Source: Methylorubrum extorquens (GTDB lineage Bacteria > Pseudomonadota > Alphaproteobacteria > Rhizobiales > Beijerinckiaceae). Taken from it: DNA of 64,000 nucleotides. The notes beneath the pieces were generated by a model that saw only the letters and a program-made list of their open reading frames with translations, had not been told where the DNA came from and made no database searches. This document shows, in pieces, positions 53,554-62,599 of the stretch; the stretch's first letter is position 1; the number at the start of each line of letters is the position of its first letter. Position numbers and translations under genes: made by a program. The DNA is taken from contig NZ_JALJXF010000001.1 of the NCBI RefSeq assembly GCF_024169925.1, positions 277,501 to 341,500 on the forward strand, written 5' to 3'.

Positions 53554-53599
53554 GGTGCGGGCCGCGGCCCGGCCGGTTTCGCGCGTCATGGCCCGCCCC

Positions 53600-53950
53600 C
53601 TACTGCAATCCGTCGCGGATCGAGGTGTTGACCTCGATCAAGGCCGCGAGGCTGCGCTCGGGTGCGCTCAGCACTTCGCCGGCCTCGCGCATGTTCCACA
53701 GGCCGATCGCCACGAGGTCGGAGCGCAGACCCTCGGGCAAGGCGTTTTCGGGGTCGAGCAAGTCGGCGATCAGCACGTTCCAGAGATCCTGGATCGAGCC
53801 GACCGCGGCGCTCCGCGCCGAACCGGCTGCGGATCCCCGCGCTTCGGCCGTGCGGAGTTGGCCGAGCGCCCGGTCGAAGGCGTCGCGCTCGCGCTCGCGA
53901 CCGAGGTCGGGCGCGTCTTCCATGATCTCGGCATAGGACAGGCGGTACAT
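53600..53950 (-). CDS. flaF: Flagellar protein FlaF
   Basis: A 116-residue FlaF: the N-terminal YRLSYAEIMEDAPDLGRERE and C-terminal LIEVNTSIRDGL flank a helical body. FlaF promotes flagellin synthesis or secretion and opposes FlbT in Caulobacter. It lies between flgL and flbT, the usual arrangement. Confidence 0.93.
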   Translation of the reverse strand: MYRLSYAEIMEDAPDLGRERERDAFDRALGQLRTAEARGSAAGSARSAAVGSIQDLWNVLIADLLDPENALPEGLRSDLVAIGLWNMREAGEVLSAPERSLAALIEVNTSIRDGLQ

Positions 53951-53991
53951 CGGGGCCGACGCTCCGTACTCGGTTTCAAAAAAGCGGGCGT

Positions 53992-55044
53992 TCAGGAGAT
54001 GAAGTTGATCAGGCTGAGGCTGCGCAACTGCGCGGTCAGCCCGTAGGACATCTGCATCTGGGTCGTGATGGCATCGACCCGGCTCTTGGCTTCGGCGGGA
54101 TCGACGCTCTCCAGATCCCGAATCTGTCCGGTTAGCAGCGCGGTCTGCTTGGCCATGCGTGTGTTCGCCTCCGTGATCTGGCTCTGGACGCGGCCGAGAT
54201 CGGCCTGCACCGTCGTGAGGCTCCCGCTGACTTGGCCCAGAAGCTCCATGACCTTGCTCGTCGCCACGTTCTGCGCCTCCTGCGAGAGGCCGGACAGGCC
54301 GAGCCCCGAGGCGATGACGTAGGCCATGCCGAGTTTGCGGAAGGGCTCGGCGTTGGCGGTGACCGAAGTGGTGACGGTCTCGGTGAGCGAGATCTGGCTG
54401 TCGAGGGTTCGGCTCGACGCGCCCGACCATGTCCGGCCCCAGTTCACCTCGGTGAACAGGCCGGTGAGCGGTCCGTCGAGGAAGACCTTGAGCTGGTTCG
54501 GCGTGATCTCGGAGGCCGCCGCAGAGCCCGGTGCGACGTTGAAGAAATTCGTGAAGAGGTCATCGACGGCCGTCTTGGCGGCGGAGATCGGGCTGCCCTC
54601 GTAGGGTGTCAGCGGTGCCGTTCCGCTGTTCGTGCCGCCGAACACGAACTGACCGTTCGCGCTGGTGTTGAGTGCCCCCGCCAGCGCCGCGAGGCGGCCG
54701 GGGGCGGAGGTCACGAGCGTCTTCGCACGCTGGTTGGCGGGGAGCGCGGTGAGCTCGTTGAGTGCCGCGTCGGCGACCGAGCGAATCTCGTTGAGAGCGC
54801 CCTGCGTCGCCGCGAGCCGGGACGTGGCCGCGGTGTTGCTCTGCGTCAGCGAGGCCAGCACGGCGCTTTGCCGCCGCAGGCTGAAGGCCCCGGCGACACC
54901 GCCGCCGAGCGTCGCGCCGACATCGGCGAAGCGGCCGGTGGCTATCTCCTTGGTCGCGGTCGCGAGTTCGCTTTGGAGCCGTGAGGCGCCGGTGCGCGGC
55001 GCGTTCCAGAGGTTGAGGCTCGAGATGAAGCCGGTCGTCATCAT
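53992..55044 (-). CDS. flgL: Flagellar hook-associated protein FlgL
   Basis: A 350-residue FlgL (HAP3) at the hook-filament junction. N- and C-terminal helices (TASRLQSELATATKEIATG in part; SRVDAITTQMQMSYGLTAQL) frame a variable centre, as in flagellin-type proteins. MM at the N terminus leaves two ATGs as start choices. It is eight bases after flgK and starts the flgL-flaF-flbT-flgD run. Confidence 0.92.
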   Translation of the reverse strand: MMTTGFISSLNLWNAPRTGASRLQSELATATKEIATGRFADVGATLGGGVAGAFSLRRQSAVLASLTQSNTAATSRLAATQGALNEIRSVADAALNELTALPANQRAKTLVTSAPGRLAALAGALNTSANGQFVFGGTNSGTAPLTPYEGSPISAAKTAVDDLFTNFFNVAPGSAAASEITPNQLKVFLDGPLTGLFTEVNWGRTWSGASSRTLDSQISLTETVTTSVTANAEPFRKLGMAYVIASGLGLSGLSQEAQNVATSKVMELLGQVSGSLTTVQADLGRVQSQITEANTRMAKQTALLTGQIRDLESVDPAEAKSRVDAITTQMQMSYGLTAQLRSLSLINFIS

Positions 55045-55051
55045 GGCCGTA

Positions 55052-56515
55052 TCACCGCACCGCGTCGAAGAGGGTCTTAAGGAGGTCGTTGACGACCGAG
55101 AGGAGCTTGGCCGACGCGCTGTAGGAGCGCTCCAACTGCAGGGCGAGAGCGGTCTCGTCGTCGCCGTTCACGCCCGCGACGTTCGAGAGCGCCTCATTGG
55201 CGCGTGTCAGAAGGGTCCTCTGGTAGGAGGCGTCGGTCGAGGCCTCCTTGCGCTGCGCTTCGAGCCACCCCGCGGAGGCCGCGGCGAGGTCGGGCAGGCC
55301 GGCGGAGGTGTCGAGGCCCAGCGACGGATCGACGGGCCGGGCCGCCGACAGCCCGGTGAGAAGGCCGCGAAGGCGGCCCGCATAGGCTGCGTCTTCGCCC
55401 GCCGCAGGGTCGATGTAGTCGCTGCCGTTCATGCCGCCGCTGCGCAGCAGGGCGACCGAGCCGCCCCGGGCCGGATCGACCGCCGCGTTGACCGAAATCG
55501 AGGCCGCGAGGCCGCTGCGTCCGGCGCCCGTGGGTAGCAGCGCGCGGCCGCCCGCGGTGAACAGGCCGGCCCGCGGACCCTCATCGATCAACGAGAAGTC
55601 GGTCTCGGCGAAGGCGTCGATCAGGCCGCCGGCCAGGGCGTCGAGCTGCGCCTCGTAACGGACCGCCGCACCGTCGCGCAGGGCTGCGAGCCCGGCGATC
55701 CGCCCGGAGCCGAGCGGCATCGGCGAGGCGGCCCCGGTCACCGGCACGCCGTCGATCGTCACGCCGCCGCCGACGGTGCCCGCGGCAAAGACGGTGGTGG
55801 CCGAGAATGCGACCGAGCGGGGCCCGCGCTCGAACAGGGTCACGCCGCCATCGGTGTAGAGCGCCATGTCGCCGCCCTCGCGGGCAACCGCCGTCACGCC
55901 GATCTCCTGGGACAGCGCGGTCAGGATGCGGTCGCGGTCGTCCAGCGCGTCGGTGGAGTCGCCGCCCAGGGCCGTGGCCTTGGTGACGGCGCGGTTGGCG
56001 GCATCGAACCGGACGAGAAGGTCGTTGATGCGGCTGACCGAAGCGTTGATGCCGGCATCGGCCTCCGCCCGCACGGCGTGGACCGCGTCCGCCGCCTGGT
56101 TCAGGCTTCCCGCCAGGGCCTTGGCCGACTCGACCGCGTCACGGGCGAGCTGCGCGTTGTCGGGCTGGTTGGCGGCGGCCTGGAGCGCCGCCTGGAGCGC
56201 CGTGAGGCGCGCGGCCGGCGCGGTCGGGTCCTCGGTGTCGCCGACGGTCTGCGCGAGCTTCGTCAGCCCGGTGAGAAGGGCGTCGCTGCGGGCGGCGTCG
56301 GACGAGGCGTTGAGCGTCCGGGCATAGAGCGCCGGGTCGCCCGCGCGGGTGATCGTCACCGTGGCGCCGCCCGCGCTGCCGGCGACCAGCGTCGCGATCT
56401 TGCGCGAATAGCCGGGATCGTTCGCTCCCGCGACGTTGCGCGCGGAGACGGCGATCTGGTTCGAGTTCGCGAGCAGCGAGGCGCGCGCGGTGTTGAGCGC
56501 GAGGGTGAGACCCAT
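55052..56515 (-). CDS. flgK: Flagellar hook-associated protein FlgK
   Basis: A 487-residue FlgK (HAP1). The N-terminal LTLALNTARASLLANSNQIA and SARNVAGANDPGYSRK match the flagellar rod-type family, and the C-terminal LQLERSYSASAKLLSVVNDL is the conserved end helix. It joins hook and filament. FlgN, its chaperone, is the candidate gene at 45141. Follows flgE by about 80 bases. Confidence 0.93.
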   Translation of the reverse strand: MGLTLALNTARASLLANSNQIAVSARNVAGANDPGYSRKIATLVAGSAGGATVTITRAGDPALYARTLNASSDAARSDALLTGLTKLAQTVGDTEDPTAPAARLTALQAALQAAANQPDNAQLARDAVESAKALAGSLNQAADAVHAVRAEADAGINASVSRINDLLVRFDAANRAVTKATALGGDSTDALDDRDRILTALSQEIGVTAVAREGGDMALYTDGGVTLFERGPRSVAFSATTVFAAGTVGGGVTIDGVPVTGAASPMPLGSGRIAGLAALRDGAAVRYEAQLDALAGGLIDAFAETDFSLIDEGPRAGLFTAGGRALLPTGAGRSGLAASISVNAAVDPARGGSVALLRSGGMNGSDYIDPAAGEDAAYAGRLRGLLTGLSAARPVDPSLGLDTSAGLPDLAAASAGWLEAQRKEASTDASYQRTLLTRANEALSNVAGVNGDDETALALQLERSYSASAKLLSVVNDLLKTLFDAVR

Positions 56516-56593
56516 CGGTCGGTTCCTGGGACGCGATACGAGACGGGGGCGCCGGTGTCGGGCCGGCGCCCCCGGATGCGACGATGGTCCGCG

Positions 56594-57805
56594 TCAGCGC
56601 TTCAGGTTCATCAGAGTTTCGAGCAGTTCGTTGCCGGTCATGAACACCTTGGAATTGGCGGTGTAGACCGTCTGCGACTCGATCATCGTGGTCAGCTCGG
56701 TGCTGACATCGACGTTGGACTGTTCGAGCGCGCCGGCCTTCAGGATGCCGCGCCCGCCCTGGCCGGCGAAGCCGACCTGGATGTCGCCGGATTCGGCGCT
56801 CGTCGTGAAGACGTTGCCCGCCCGCGGCGCGAGGTTGTCGGGGCTCGCCACGTCCGCCAGCGGCACCTTGAACGCGGCCTTGCGGGTGCCGTCGGAATAG
56901 ACCGCGTAGACGGTGCCGTCCTCGCCGAAGGCCGTTCCGCTGACCGAGGTGGGCGACGAGCCGTTGGCGGTGCCGGAGAGGTTGTGGTCGCCGGAGAGCT
57001 GCGTGAGGCCGCCCAGATCCACCGTGATGCGGCGGCCGTTGGGCACGTCCACGAACGCCGATCCGCCGCCGTTGACCTTGCCGTTGCCGTCGAAGGTCAC
57101 GTTGCTCGTGCCGACGGGTGTGGCCGGTGTCGCCGGGTCGAAGAAGGAGACCGTCCACGCGTTGGCAGCGGTCTTGGTCATCTGAACGTCGAGCGTCACC
57201 GGCCGACCGACATTGTCGTAGACCTTGAGCGAGTTCTTCTTCGAGTAGCCGAGGGCGCCCGTCGCCGTCGAATCGTAGACCGGCGTCTCGAAGGAGAGGT
57301 TGCCGCTGACAGTGGCGGCGGTGGAGGGACGCGCCTCCTGTCCCATCACGCTGACATTGACCGGCTTGAGGTCGGCCACGCCGTTGAGGACGGGGTTCGG
57401 GGTGCCGTTGGCAAGGCTGTAGCCCATCAGGGTGAAGCCGCCGGCATTGACGAGGTTGCCGGTCTTGCCGTCGACCACGAAGTTGCCGGCCCGCGTCATG
57501 AAGGGCGCGCCGGCGGCGTCGCTCACCACGAAGAAGCCGTTGCCCTGGATCGCGAGATCCTTGTCGGAATTGGTCGAGGCGATTGGGCCGCCCTCGCTCA
57601 CCGAACGGCGCAACGTGGTCTCGACCGCGCCCGAGTTGTAGTTGCCGACGTCACCGGAATCGAGCAGCAGCGACGAGAACTCGGCCGAAGTGCGCTTGTA
57701 GCCGGTGGTGCTGGCGTTCTGAATGTTCTCGGCCACCGTCGAGATACGGTTGGATTGAGCGTTCATTCCGGAAACGCCGGTGCGGAGCACGCCGATGAGA
57801 CTCAT
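56594..57805 (-). CDS. flgE: Flagellar hook protein FlgE
   Basis: A 403-residue hook subunit. GVLRTGVSGMNAQSNRISTV and AENIQNASTTGYKRTSAEFS are the N-terminal flagellar-rod signature, and TTMIESQTVYTANSKVFMTG the matching C-terminal helix. The ATG at 57805 starts MSLIGV; an open frame continues 45 codons upstream into unrelated sequence. The start overlaps the stop of a 69-codon frame at 57802-58011. Confidence 0.95.
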   Translation of the reverse strand: MSLIGVLRTGVSGMNAQSNRISTVAENIQNASTTGYKRTSAEFSSLLLDSGDVGNYNSGAVETTLRRSVSEGGPIASTNSDKDLAIQGNGFFVVSDAAGAPFMTRAGNFVVDGKTGNLVNAGGFTLMGYSLANGTPNPVLNGVADLKPVNVSVMGQEARPSTAATVSGNLSFETPVYDSTATGALGYSKKNSLKVYDNVGRPVTLDVQMTKTAANAWTVSFFDPATPATPVGTSNVTFDGNGKVNGGGSAFVDVPNGRRITVDLGGLTQLSGDHNLSGTANGSSPTSVSGTAFGEDGTVYAVYSDGTRKAAFKVPLADVASPDNLAPRAGNVFTTSAESGDIQVGFAGQGGRGILKAGALEQSNVDVSTELTTMIESQTVYTANSKVFMTGNELLETLMNLKR

Positions 57806-58011
57806 GCGGACACCTCGTTGACTTTCGAATTCTTGCGCACTGGACACGGTGTCGCTTGCGCGGGGCTGAAGGCGTGGTCGATCACAGACGGCGATGCGTT
57901 CGGCGCTTCGTCGGCTGCCCCCGCGAAGGCGGGGCGGCACAGGCAGGTTTTCGCAGCCTGCATAGACTTGGCTGCGTCCGCCGGGTCATCGAAAGGCAAA
58001 GTCATCCTCAT
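57802..58011 (-). CDS. Possible small protein between fliI and flgE
   Basis: A 69-codon frame whose ATG overlaps the fliI stop (ATGA) and whose TGA overlaps the flgE ATG, so it fills the gap exactly. It encodes MRMTLPFDDPADAAKSM followed by a Cys pair (CLCRPAF), a CPVR motif and a C-terminal NEVSA. GC at third codon positions is less extreme than in neighbouring genes, and no family is recognised. The perfect tiling argues for translation; codon use argues against. It may alternatively be a flgE leader. Confidence 0.35.
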   Translation of the reverse strand: MRMTLPFDDPADAAKSMQAAKTCLCRPAFAGAADEAPNASPSVIDHAFSPAQATPCPVRKNSKVNEVSA

Positions 58012-59336
58012 CCCCGCAGGGATTGGGCGAGTTCGAGGAAGGCGTCGCGGCTCGGCGGCTGGCCCGGCTCCTGGCGCAACGCCTCGTAGATCCGCGGCAC
58101 GAGGCTGACGGCCTGGTCGAGGTCGGGATCGCTGCCGGCGCGGTAGCCGCCCATCAGGCGCAGATCCCGCGTCTCCTCGAAGCGGGCCATCATGCTCTTC
58201 AGCTTGCGCACCAGCTCGCGCTGGTCCCCGGTCCAGACCTCGCCCGCGAGGCGCGAGATCGAGCCGAGCAGCTCGATCGCCGGGTAGCGGCCCTGCTCGG
58301 CGATGGCGCGGTCGAGCACCACGTGGCCGTCGAGGGTGCCGCGGATCGAATCGGCGACCGGGTCGTTGTGGTCGTCGCCATCGACCAGCACCGAGAAGAT
58401 CCCGGTGATCGTGCCCGTGCCCTCCGCGCCGGGGCCGGCGCGCTCCAAGAGCCGCGGCAGGTCCGAGAAGACGCTCGGCGGGTAGCCGCGCGCCACCGCC
58501 GGCTCGCCCGCGGCGAGCGCCACGTCGCGGGCGGCGTGGGCGTAGCGGGTCACGGAATCGACGATCAGCAGCACCGACTCCCCGCGGTCGCGGAAGGATT
58601 CGGCCACCGCCAGCGCCACCTTTGGCGCTTGGCGACGCATCATCGGGCTCTCGTCGCCGGTCGAGACCACGATCACGGCACGGTCGCGGGCGGCGGCGAT
58701 CGGCCCTTCGAGGAACTCGCGCACTTCGCGCCCGCGCTCGCCGACCAGCGCGACCACGACGCTGTCGAAGCCCTGAGCGCCGGCCAGCATCGCCAGCAGG
58801 GTCGATTTGCCGACGCCGGAGCCGGCGAAGATGCCGATGCGCTGGCCGGCGCAGAGCGGCGTGAACAGGTCGATCGCCCGCACCCCCGTGGGAAGCGGCG
58901 TCTTCACCCGCGCGCGGGTCATCGCGGCGGGCGGGTCGGCATCGAGCGGAACGCTGGCGGGCCCCTCGGCCAGGGGGCCGAGCCCATCGACGGGGCGGCC
59001 GAGCGCGTCGATCACCCGACCCTTCCAGCGCGGGTCCGGGCGCAGCTGCGCCGGGCCGATGCGGTGGGCGAGGCTGCCGATGCCGGCCTCGATCCGGCTC
59101 TCGAACGGCTTCACGGTGGCACCGGCCGCATCGATGCGGACCACCTCGCCGACCTGCATGCGGCCGTCGGCGGAGAAACCCATGCGGTCGCCGAGCCGCA
59201 CGAAGGCGGAGACGCCCGCGACCCGCGCCGCGCTGGCGGTCACCTCGCGCACGGGACCGGCGACCCGCACCAGCGGCAGGTCGCGGCGCCCGGCCTCCAT
59301 CGCCCGTTCCAGGCGCTCGATCGCGTTGAGGGTCAT
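58008..59336 (-). CDS. fliI: Flagellar export ATPase FliI
   Basis: A 442-residue F1-beta-like ATPase that energises flagellar protein export. Walker A AGSGVGKST at 171-179, GERGREVREFLEG (catalytic Glu region) and Walker B LLIVDSVTR near 255 are intact, and QREDP-like SVTRYAHAARDVALAAGEP is present. Length fits the family. It follows flgF after four bases and precedes the small frame and flgE; its regulator FliH is not in the window. Confidence 0.95.
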   Translation of the reverse strand: MTLNAIERLERAMEAGRRDLPLVRVAGPVREVTASAARVAGVSAFVRLGDRMGFSADGRMQVGEVVRIDAAGATVKPFESRIEAGIGSLAHRIGPAQLRPDPRWKGRVIDALGRPVDGLGPLAEGPASVPLDADPPAAMTRARVKTPLPTGVRAIDLFTPLCAGQRIGIFAGSGVGKSTLLAMLAGAQGFDSVVVALVGERGREVREFLEGPIAAARDRAVIVVSTGDESPMMRRQAPKVALAVAESFRDRGESVLLIVDSVTRYAHAARDVALAAGEPAVARGYPPSVFSDLPRLLERAGPGAEGTGTITGIFSVLVDGDDHNDPVADSIRGTLDGHVVLDRAIAEQGRYPAIELLGSISRLAGEVWTGDQRELVRKLKSMMARFEETRDLRLMGGYRAGSDPDLDQAVSLVPRIYEALRQEPGQPPSRDAFLELAQSLRG

Positions 59337-59340
59337 CGCA

Positions 59341-60069
59341 TCAGCCCTGCGGTCCCAGCGTCTTGACGGCGCCGGTGAGGGTCGTGTCGGCCTCCGAGGT
59401 CATCGTTGCCGCGCTCTCGAAGGCGCGCTGGATCGCGATGAGCTTGGTCATCTCCAGGATCGGGTTGACGTTGGCACCCTCGACGTAGCCCTGCACCAAG
59501 CCGATGCGGGTGAAGTCCTGGACCGGCCGGGCGGGCAGGCTCGCGGCGACGGCATTCTCGCCCGAGCGCGTCAGCGTCGCCTTCGGGTCGATGCTGAACA
59601 GGCCGAGCGCGCCGACTTGGTTCACGCCTTGGTGGATGCTGCCGTCGCGGCCGATCTTCGGCGGCCCGGCCTGGGGATCGAGCAGCAGGGGGCCGCCGCC
59701 GGGATCGACCACCGGCAGGCCGCCCACCGTGCGCAGCTGCCCGTTGGCGTCCATCGTCAGGCGCCCGTCGCGGGTGTAGAGCGTGTCGCCCTTCGGGCCC
59801 TTCACGCCGAGCCACGCATCGCCCTGCACGGCGACATCCAGGGTGGAATCCGTCTTCGTCGTCGGGCCGGCAGCCCGCGAGATGGTGTTCTTGCCGGGCC
59901 CCACGAAGGCGACCTCGCCGCGGTTCGAGCGGGCGAGCAGTTCCGAGAAGCTGACTTCCTCCGCCCGGAAGCCCACCGTCGCCATGTTGGCGACGTTGTT
60001 GGCGGTCGTGGTCAGGCGCTTTTCGAGGGCGATCTGGCTCGACAGGGCGACGTAGAGGCTGCTCTGCAT
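59341..60069 (-). CDS. flgF: Flagellar basal-body rod protein FlgF
   Basis: A 242-residue proximal rod protein. MQSSLYVALSSQIALEKRLT and TANNVANMATVGFRAEEVSF are the conserved N-terminal rod signature; the C terminus has VNPILEMTKLIAIQRAFESA. FlgF forms the proximal rod with FlgB, FlgC and FlgG, none of which is in the window. Six bases separate it from the upstream DUF1217 gene. Confidence 0.94.
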   Translation of the reverse strand: MQSSLYVALSSQIALEKRLTTTANNVANMATVGFRAEEVSFSELLARSNRGEVAFVGPGKNTISRAAGPTTKTDSTLDVAVQGDAWLGVKGPKGDTLYTRDGRLTMDANGQLRTVGGLPVVDPGGGPLLLDPQAGPPKIGRDGSIHQGVNQVGALGLFSIDPKATLTRSGENAVAASLPARPVQDFTRIGLVQGYVEGANVNPILEMTKLIAIQRAFESAATMTSEADTTLTGAVKTLGPQG

Positions 60070-60074
60070 GGCCC

Positions 60075-61328
60075 TTAAGCTCCGGTCCGCGCCGTCTGCA
60101 CGCTCTGGAGCGTGTCGGCGTCGAGGCTGCCCGTGCCGGTGAACAGAGCAAGGATGGGTGCGCTGGCGGTGTTGTTCTGTGCGTCCCAGATCGCCGCGAA
60201 GCGCCGCACGAAGGCGTCGAGCTTGGCAGGGTCCCGGAAGCTCGCGATGTCGATCTTGCCGGCGATGAGTTGGGCCCGCTTGGCCAGGGCCTCGCTCGTG
60301 GCCGCGCCGCTCGTCGCCGGCAGGCCGATCACGGTGTTGGCCACTTGGCTCAGCGCCGCGTCGCCGAGGATGTCGTAGGCGGTCGTGAGCGTCGATGCCT
60401 TGCGGGCGAAGTAGAGCGCGAGGCGCACGCCCGTATCGGCGTCGCCCGCATCACCCTCCAGCGACTGCCGCAGGTAGGCCTGAGTGACGGTCTGAGCCAT
60501 CGTGTCGGGCCCCAGATCCGTGCCGAAGCCGACATCGACGGCGGTCCGATCGGCGGAGAGCGGGGCATTCCGGATCGTCAGGGTGCGGTTCGGCCCGCCC
60601 GCGTTCACCAGCGTGTCGGCGTCCCGGCCCGTGCCGCCGTAAGCGCCGTCGGCGCCGAGATCGGTCAGTGCGGTGGTCTCGAAGAACAGGCTCCCGTCGG
60701 CGGCAAGCCCCGCCTGCACCTTGCCCTTGAGGGCGGACGCCTCGATCTGCGCCGCCACCGCTGCGGCGATCTCCGACGGCGTCACCTTCGCGGGATTGTC
60801 CACCCGACCGGCCAGGGTTTGCGCGTTGAGCCGGATCGTGACCGATTGCGTCGTCGTGGCGTCGAGCCGGGACTCCACGAGGAAGCTCGCCTCGGCCCGG
60901 CCGCTGAAATCGTAGGTATCGGCCAGGAGCTTCGGCGCGCTGAGCGAGGCGGCGCGGGCGGGCTCACCGAAGCGCGCGGGGTCGGCACCCGTGGCGGTGA
61001 CGCCCTGGCCGAAGCTGAACGCTTTGGCAAAGGCGGTGTAGCGGTCGTCCGCCAAACGGTTGGCGAAGCTCGCCGCGCTGGCAGCGCCTTCCTCCAGCAC
61101 CTTGCGCATGAACGCCTTGGCGTAGGTCATCTCCTCCAGGCCGTAGGCCTTCATGGCGTAGGCGTAGAGACGCTGGTCGCCGAGCAGGTCGTCGACCGAT
61201 TTCACCCCGCCGATATGCGCCTCGTAATAGGCGGTCTCCCGGGCAACCGTCGGCTCGGCCGCCTTCCGGGAAAGGGAGGCGGGGAGATCCTTGGCGATCA
61301 GCCGGTAGCTGGTGAGGGTGTCGGTCAC
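60075..61328 (-). CDS. DUF1217 family flagellar-locus protein
   Basis: A 417-residue protein with DUF1217-like segments: DLPASLSRKAAEPTVARETA, IGGVKSVDDLLGDQRLYAYA and MKAYGLEEMTYAKAFMRKVL. The family is found in alphaproteobacterial flagellar loci and has no established function. A central Ser/Thr/Asp-rich beta region (about 145-270) interrupts the helical ends, giving a flagellin-like alpha/beta/alpha layout. It starts with GTG and leads the run DUF1217-flgF-fliI-flgE. Confidence 0.82.
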   Translation of the reverse strand: MTDTLTSYRLIAKDLPASLSRKAAEPTVARETAYYEAHIGGVKSVDDLLGDQRLYAYAMKAYGLEEMTYAKAFMRKVLEEGAASAASFANRLADDRYTAFAKAFSFGQGVTATGADPARFGEPARAASLSAPKLLADTYDFSGRAEASFLVESRLDATTTQSVTIRLNAQTLAGRVDNPAKVTPSEIAAAVAAQIEASALKGKVQAGLAADGSLFFETTALTDLGADGAYGGTGRDADTLVNAGGPNRTLTIRNAPLSADRTAVDVGFGTDLGPDTMAQTVTQAYLRQSLEGDAGDADTGVRLALYFARKASTLTTAYDILGDAALSQVANTVIGLPATSGAATSEALAKRAQLIAGKIDIASFRDPAKLDAFVRRFAAIWDAQNNTASAPILALFTGTGSLDADTLQSVQTARTGA

Positions 61329-61406
61329 GGGCGGGCGCCTGAGCGGGAGCGCGGGAGGGGGGCGACCAACGGCTCGGCGGTGCGAGCAGGATCCGATGCG
61401 TCTTTT

Positions 61407-61452
61407 GCATCGTCTTTTTCCGAAAGCCGGTCGCCACCTTTCGGGCCGATGC
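61407..61452 (-). repeat. GCATCG hairpin repeat copy
   Basis: GCATCG/CGATGC outer stem and CCGAAAG/CTTTCGG inner stem as at 18746, reverse orientation; loop CCGGTCGCCAC differs by one base from the reverse complement of the reference loop. Confidence 0.8.
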
Positions 61453-61500
61453 TTAGGGCGGCTCCCTTGTCCCAGGCTTGCCCGCCTTCGGCCGGTCGCG

Positions 61501-62061
61501 TCACGGCGCCACCGGGCCGATGATCGTCTCGGTCGTGATCACGACCCAGCCCGCGCCGGTCCGGCGGATCGACAGGACGCGGCCCGCGCCGGGTAGCACG
61601 CTGCCGAGCGCGGCTTTGCGCTGTCCCTCCCGGTTCTCGAGGGTCGCGATGCCGTCGGCGACCCCGCGCAGGGCGTAGGCGCCCGCGGGCGGCAGGGCCG
61701 GCAACTCCGCCGGGCCCTGAAGGCCGGCGGCTGCCGCGACGGGCCGGTCGGGCAGAGAGCCGGTGGTGACGGGATCGAAATCGGGGTCGGCCAGGCGCCC
61801 CTGCGCTACGGTCTTCTTCCAAGTGAAGGGCGCTGTGCCGGCGGGAAGAACCGCCTGCACCGCATACTCGTGCGTTCCCGTCGCGATGGCGTAACCGGCG
61901 AACCCGCTGGCGGTGAGGGCGAGCAGGACGAGGCTTGCCAGCACGGTGCGTTCGCCGGCTGCCTCACGAGCACGGCGGGCCGCGATGCTTCCCGCCACCG
62001 GCCGCGCCGGCAGGCGTGCGACGGTGCCGAGGGAGGATCGCCGTGCGGAATCGGACGTCAT
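61501..62061 (-). CDS. Hypothetical single-pass membrane protein in flagellar locus
   Basis: A 186-residue protein: a basic Arg/Ser-rich N terminus (1-40), one transmembrane helix (about 41-61, LASLVLLALTASGFAGYAIA) and a periplasmic domain. The end, GSVLPGAGRVLSIRRTGAGW, looks like a beta-hairpin domain resembling pilus or motility accessory proteins. It is oriented with the flagellar genes and separated from DUF1217 by a hairpin repeat. No family recognised. Confidence 0.6.
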   Translation of the reverse strand: MTSDSARRSSLGTVARLPARPVAGSIAARRAREAAGERTVLASLVLLALTASGFAGYAIATGTHEYAVQAVLPAGTAPFTWKKTVAQGRLADPDFDPVTTGSLPDRPVAAAAGLQGPAELPALPPAGAYALRGVADGIATLENREGQRKAALGSVLPGAGRVLSIRRTGAGWVVITTETIIGPVAP

Positions 62062-62264
62062 GGAGGTCTCGGCAGGTGATCCCGGGGCGCCGCGCGAAAC
62101 GTCTTCGCGGTGCGTGCCCCGGGGGCGACAGCGTCATCGTTCACGATCCGTCTACAAATATGCTTGACGTCCGGTTAACGATGCCCCGCAAAGGGGCGTC
62201 CCGTCTCATCGACAGTGCCGCGGGTGCTCGTTAAGCCGAAGGGAGAGGGCGCCGGGGAGCGAGC

Positions 62265-62564
62265 ATGGCCGATCCGCGGGAAAGTGTTTCGCCGGAAGCC
62301 GCAGCGCCCGTCGAACGGGCGGGCAAGCGTCACCGCGTCGTCCAGCAGGGCCGCATCGTCCTAGGCCCCGAACGGCTGATCGCCTGCACCGTGCGCGACC
62401 TCTCGCTTCGGGGCGCCAAGATCCGCGTCGCCCCCGAGCATGTCCTGCCGGAGACGTTTTCCCTCGTGATCGCCGCGCATGACCTGCGCACGATGAATGC
62501 CCGGCTATGCTGGCGCCGCGGAGATTTCGTGGGCGTCGCCTTCGAGGGTGAGCCGGTCGTTTAG
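62265..62564 (+). CDS. PilZ domain protein
   Basis: A 99-residue single PilZ domain. An RxxxR pattern is present at Arg18-Arg22, and DLSLRG (45-50) is the DxSxxG motif, so it should bind cyclic di-GMP. LCWRRGDFVGVAFEGE forms the final beta strands. In flagellated bacteria such proteins slow the motor or adjust export; here it sits next to flagellin. Divergent from the gene at 61501. Confidence 0.88.
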   Translation: MADPRESVSPEAAAPVERAGKRHRVVQQGRIVLGPERLIACTVRDLSLRGAKIRVAPEHVLPETFSLVIAAHDLRTMNARLCWRRGDFVGVAFEGEPVV

Positions 62565-62570
62565 CCTCTT

Positions 62571-62599
62571 CTCCACAGGCACGAGGCCGACCTGTGGAG
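62571..62599 (+). terminator. Hairpin directly after the PilZ gene
   Basis: CTCCACAGG (62571-62579) pairs with CCTGTGGAG (62591-62599), seven bases after the stop. No T run, so terminator activity is possible but weak. Confidence 0.45.

Noticed and set aside
56078..58108. Plus-strand open frame opposite flgK and flgE
   Set aside because: Arg/Gly-rich with no domain, opposite confirmed flagellar genes.
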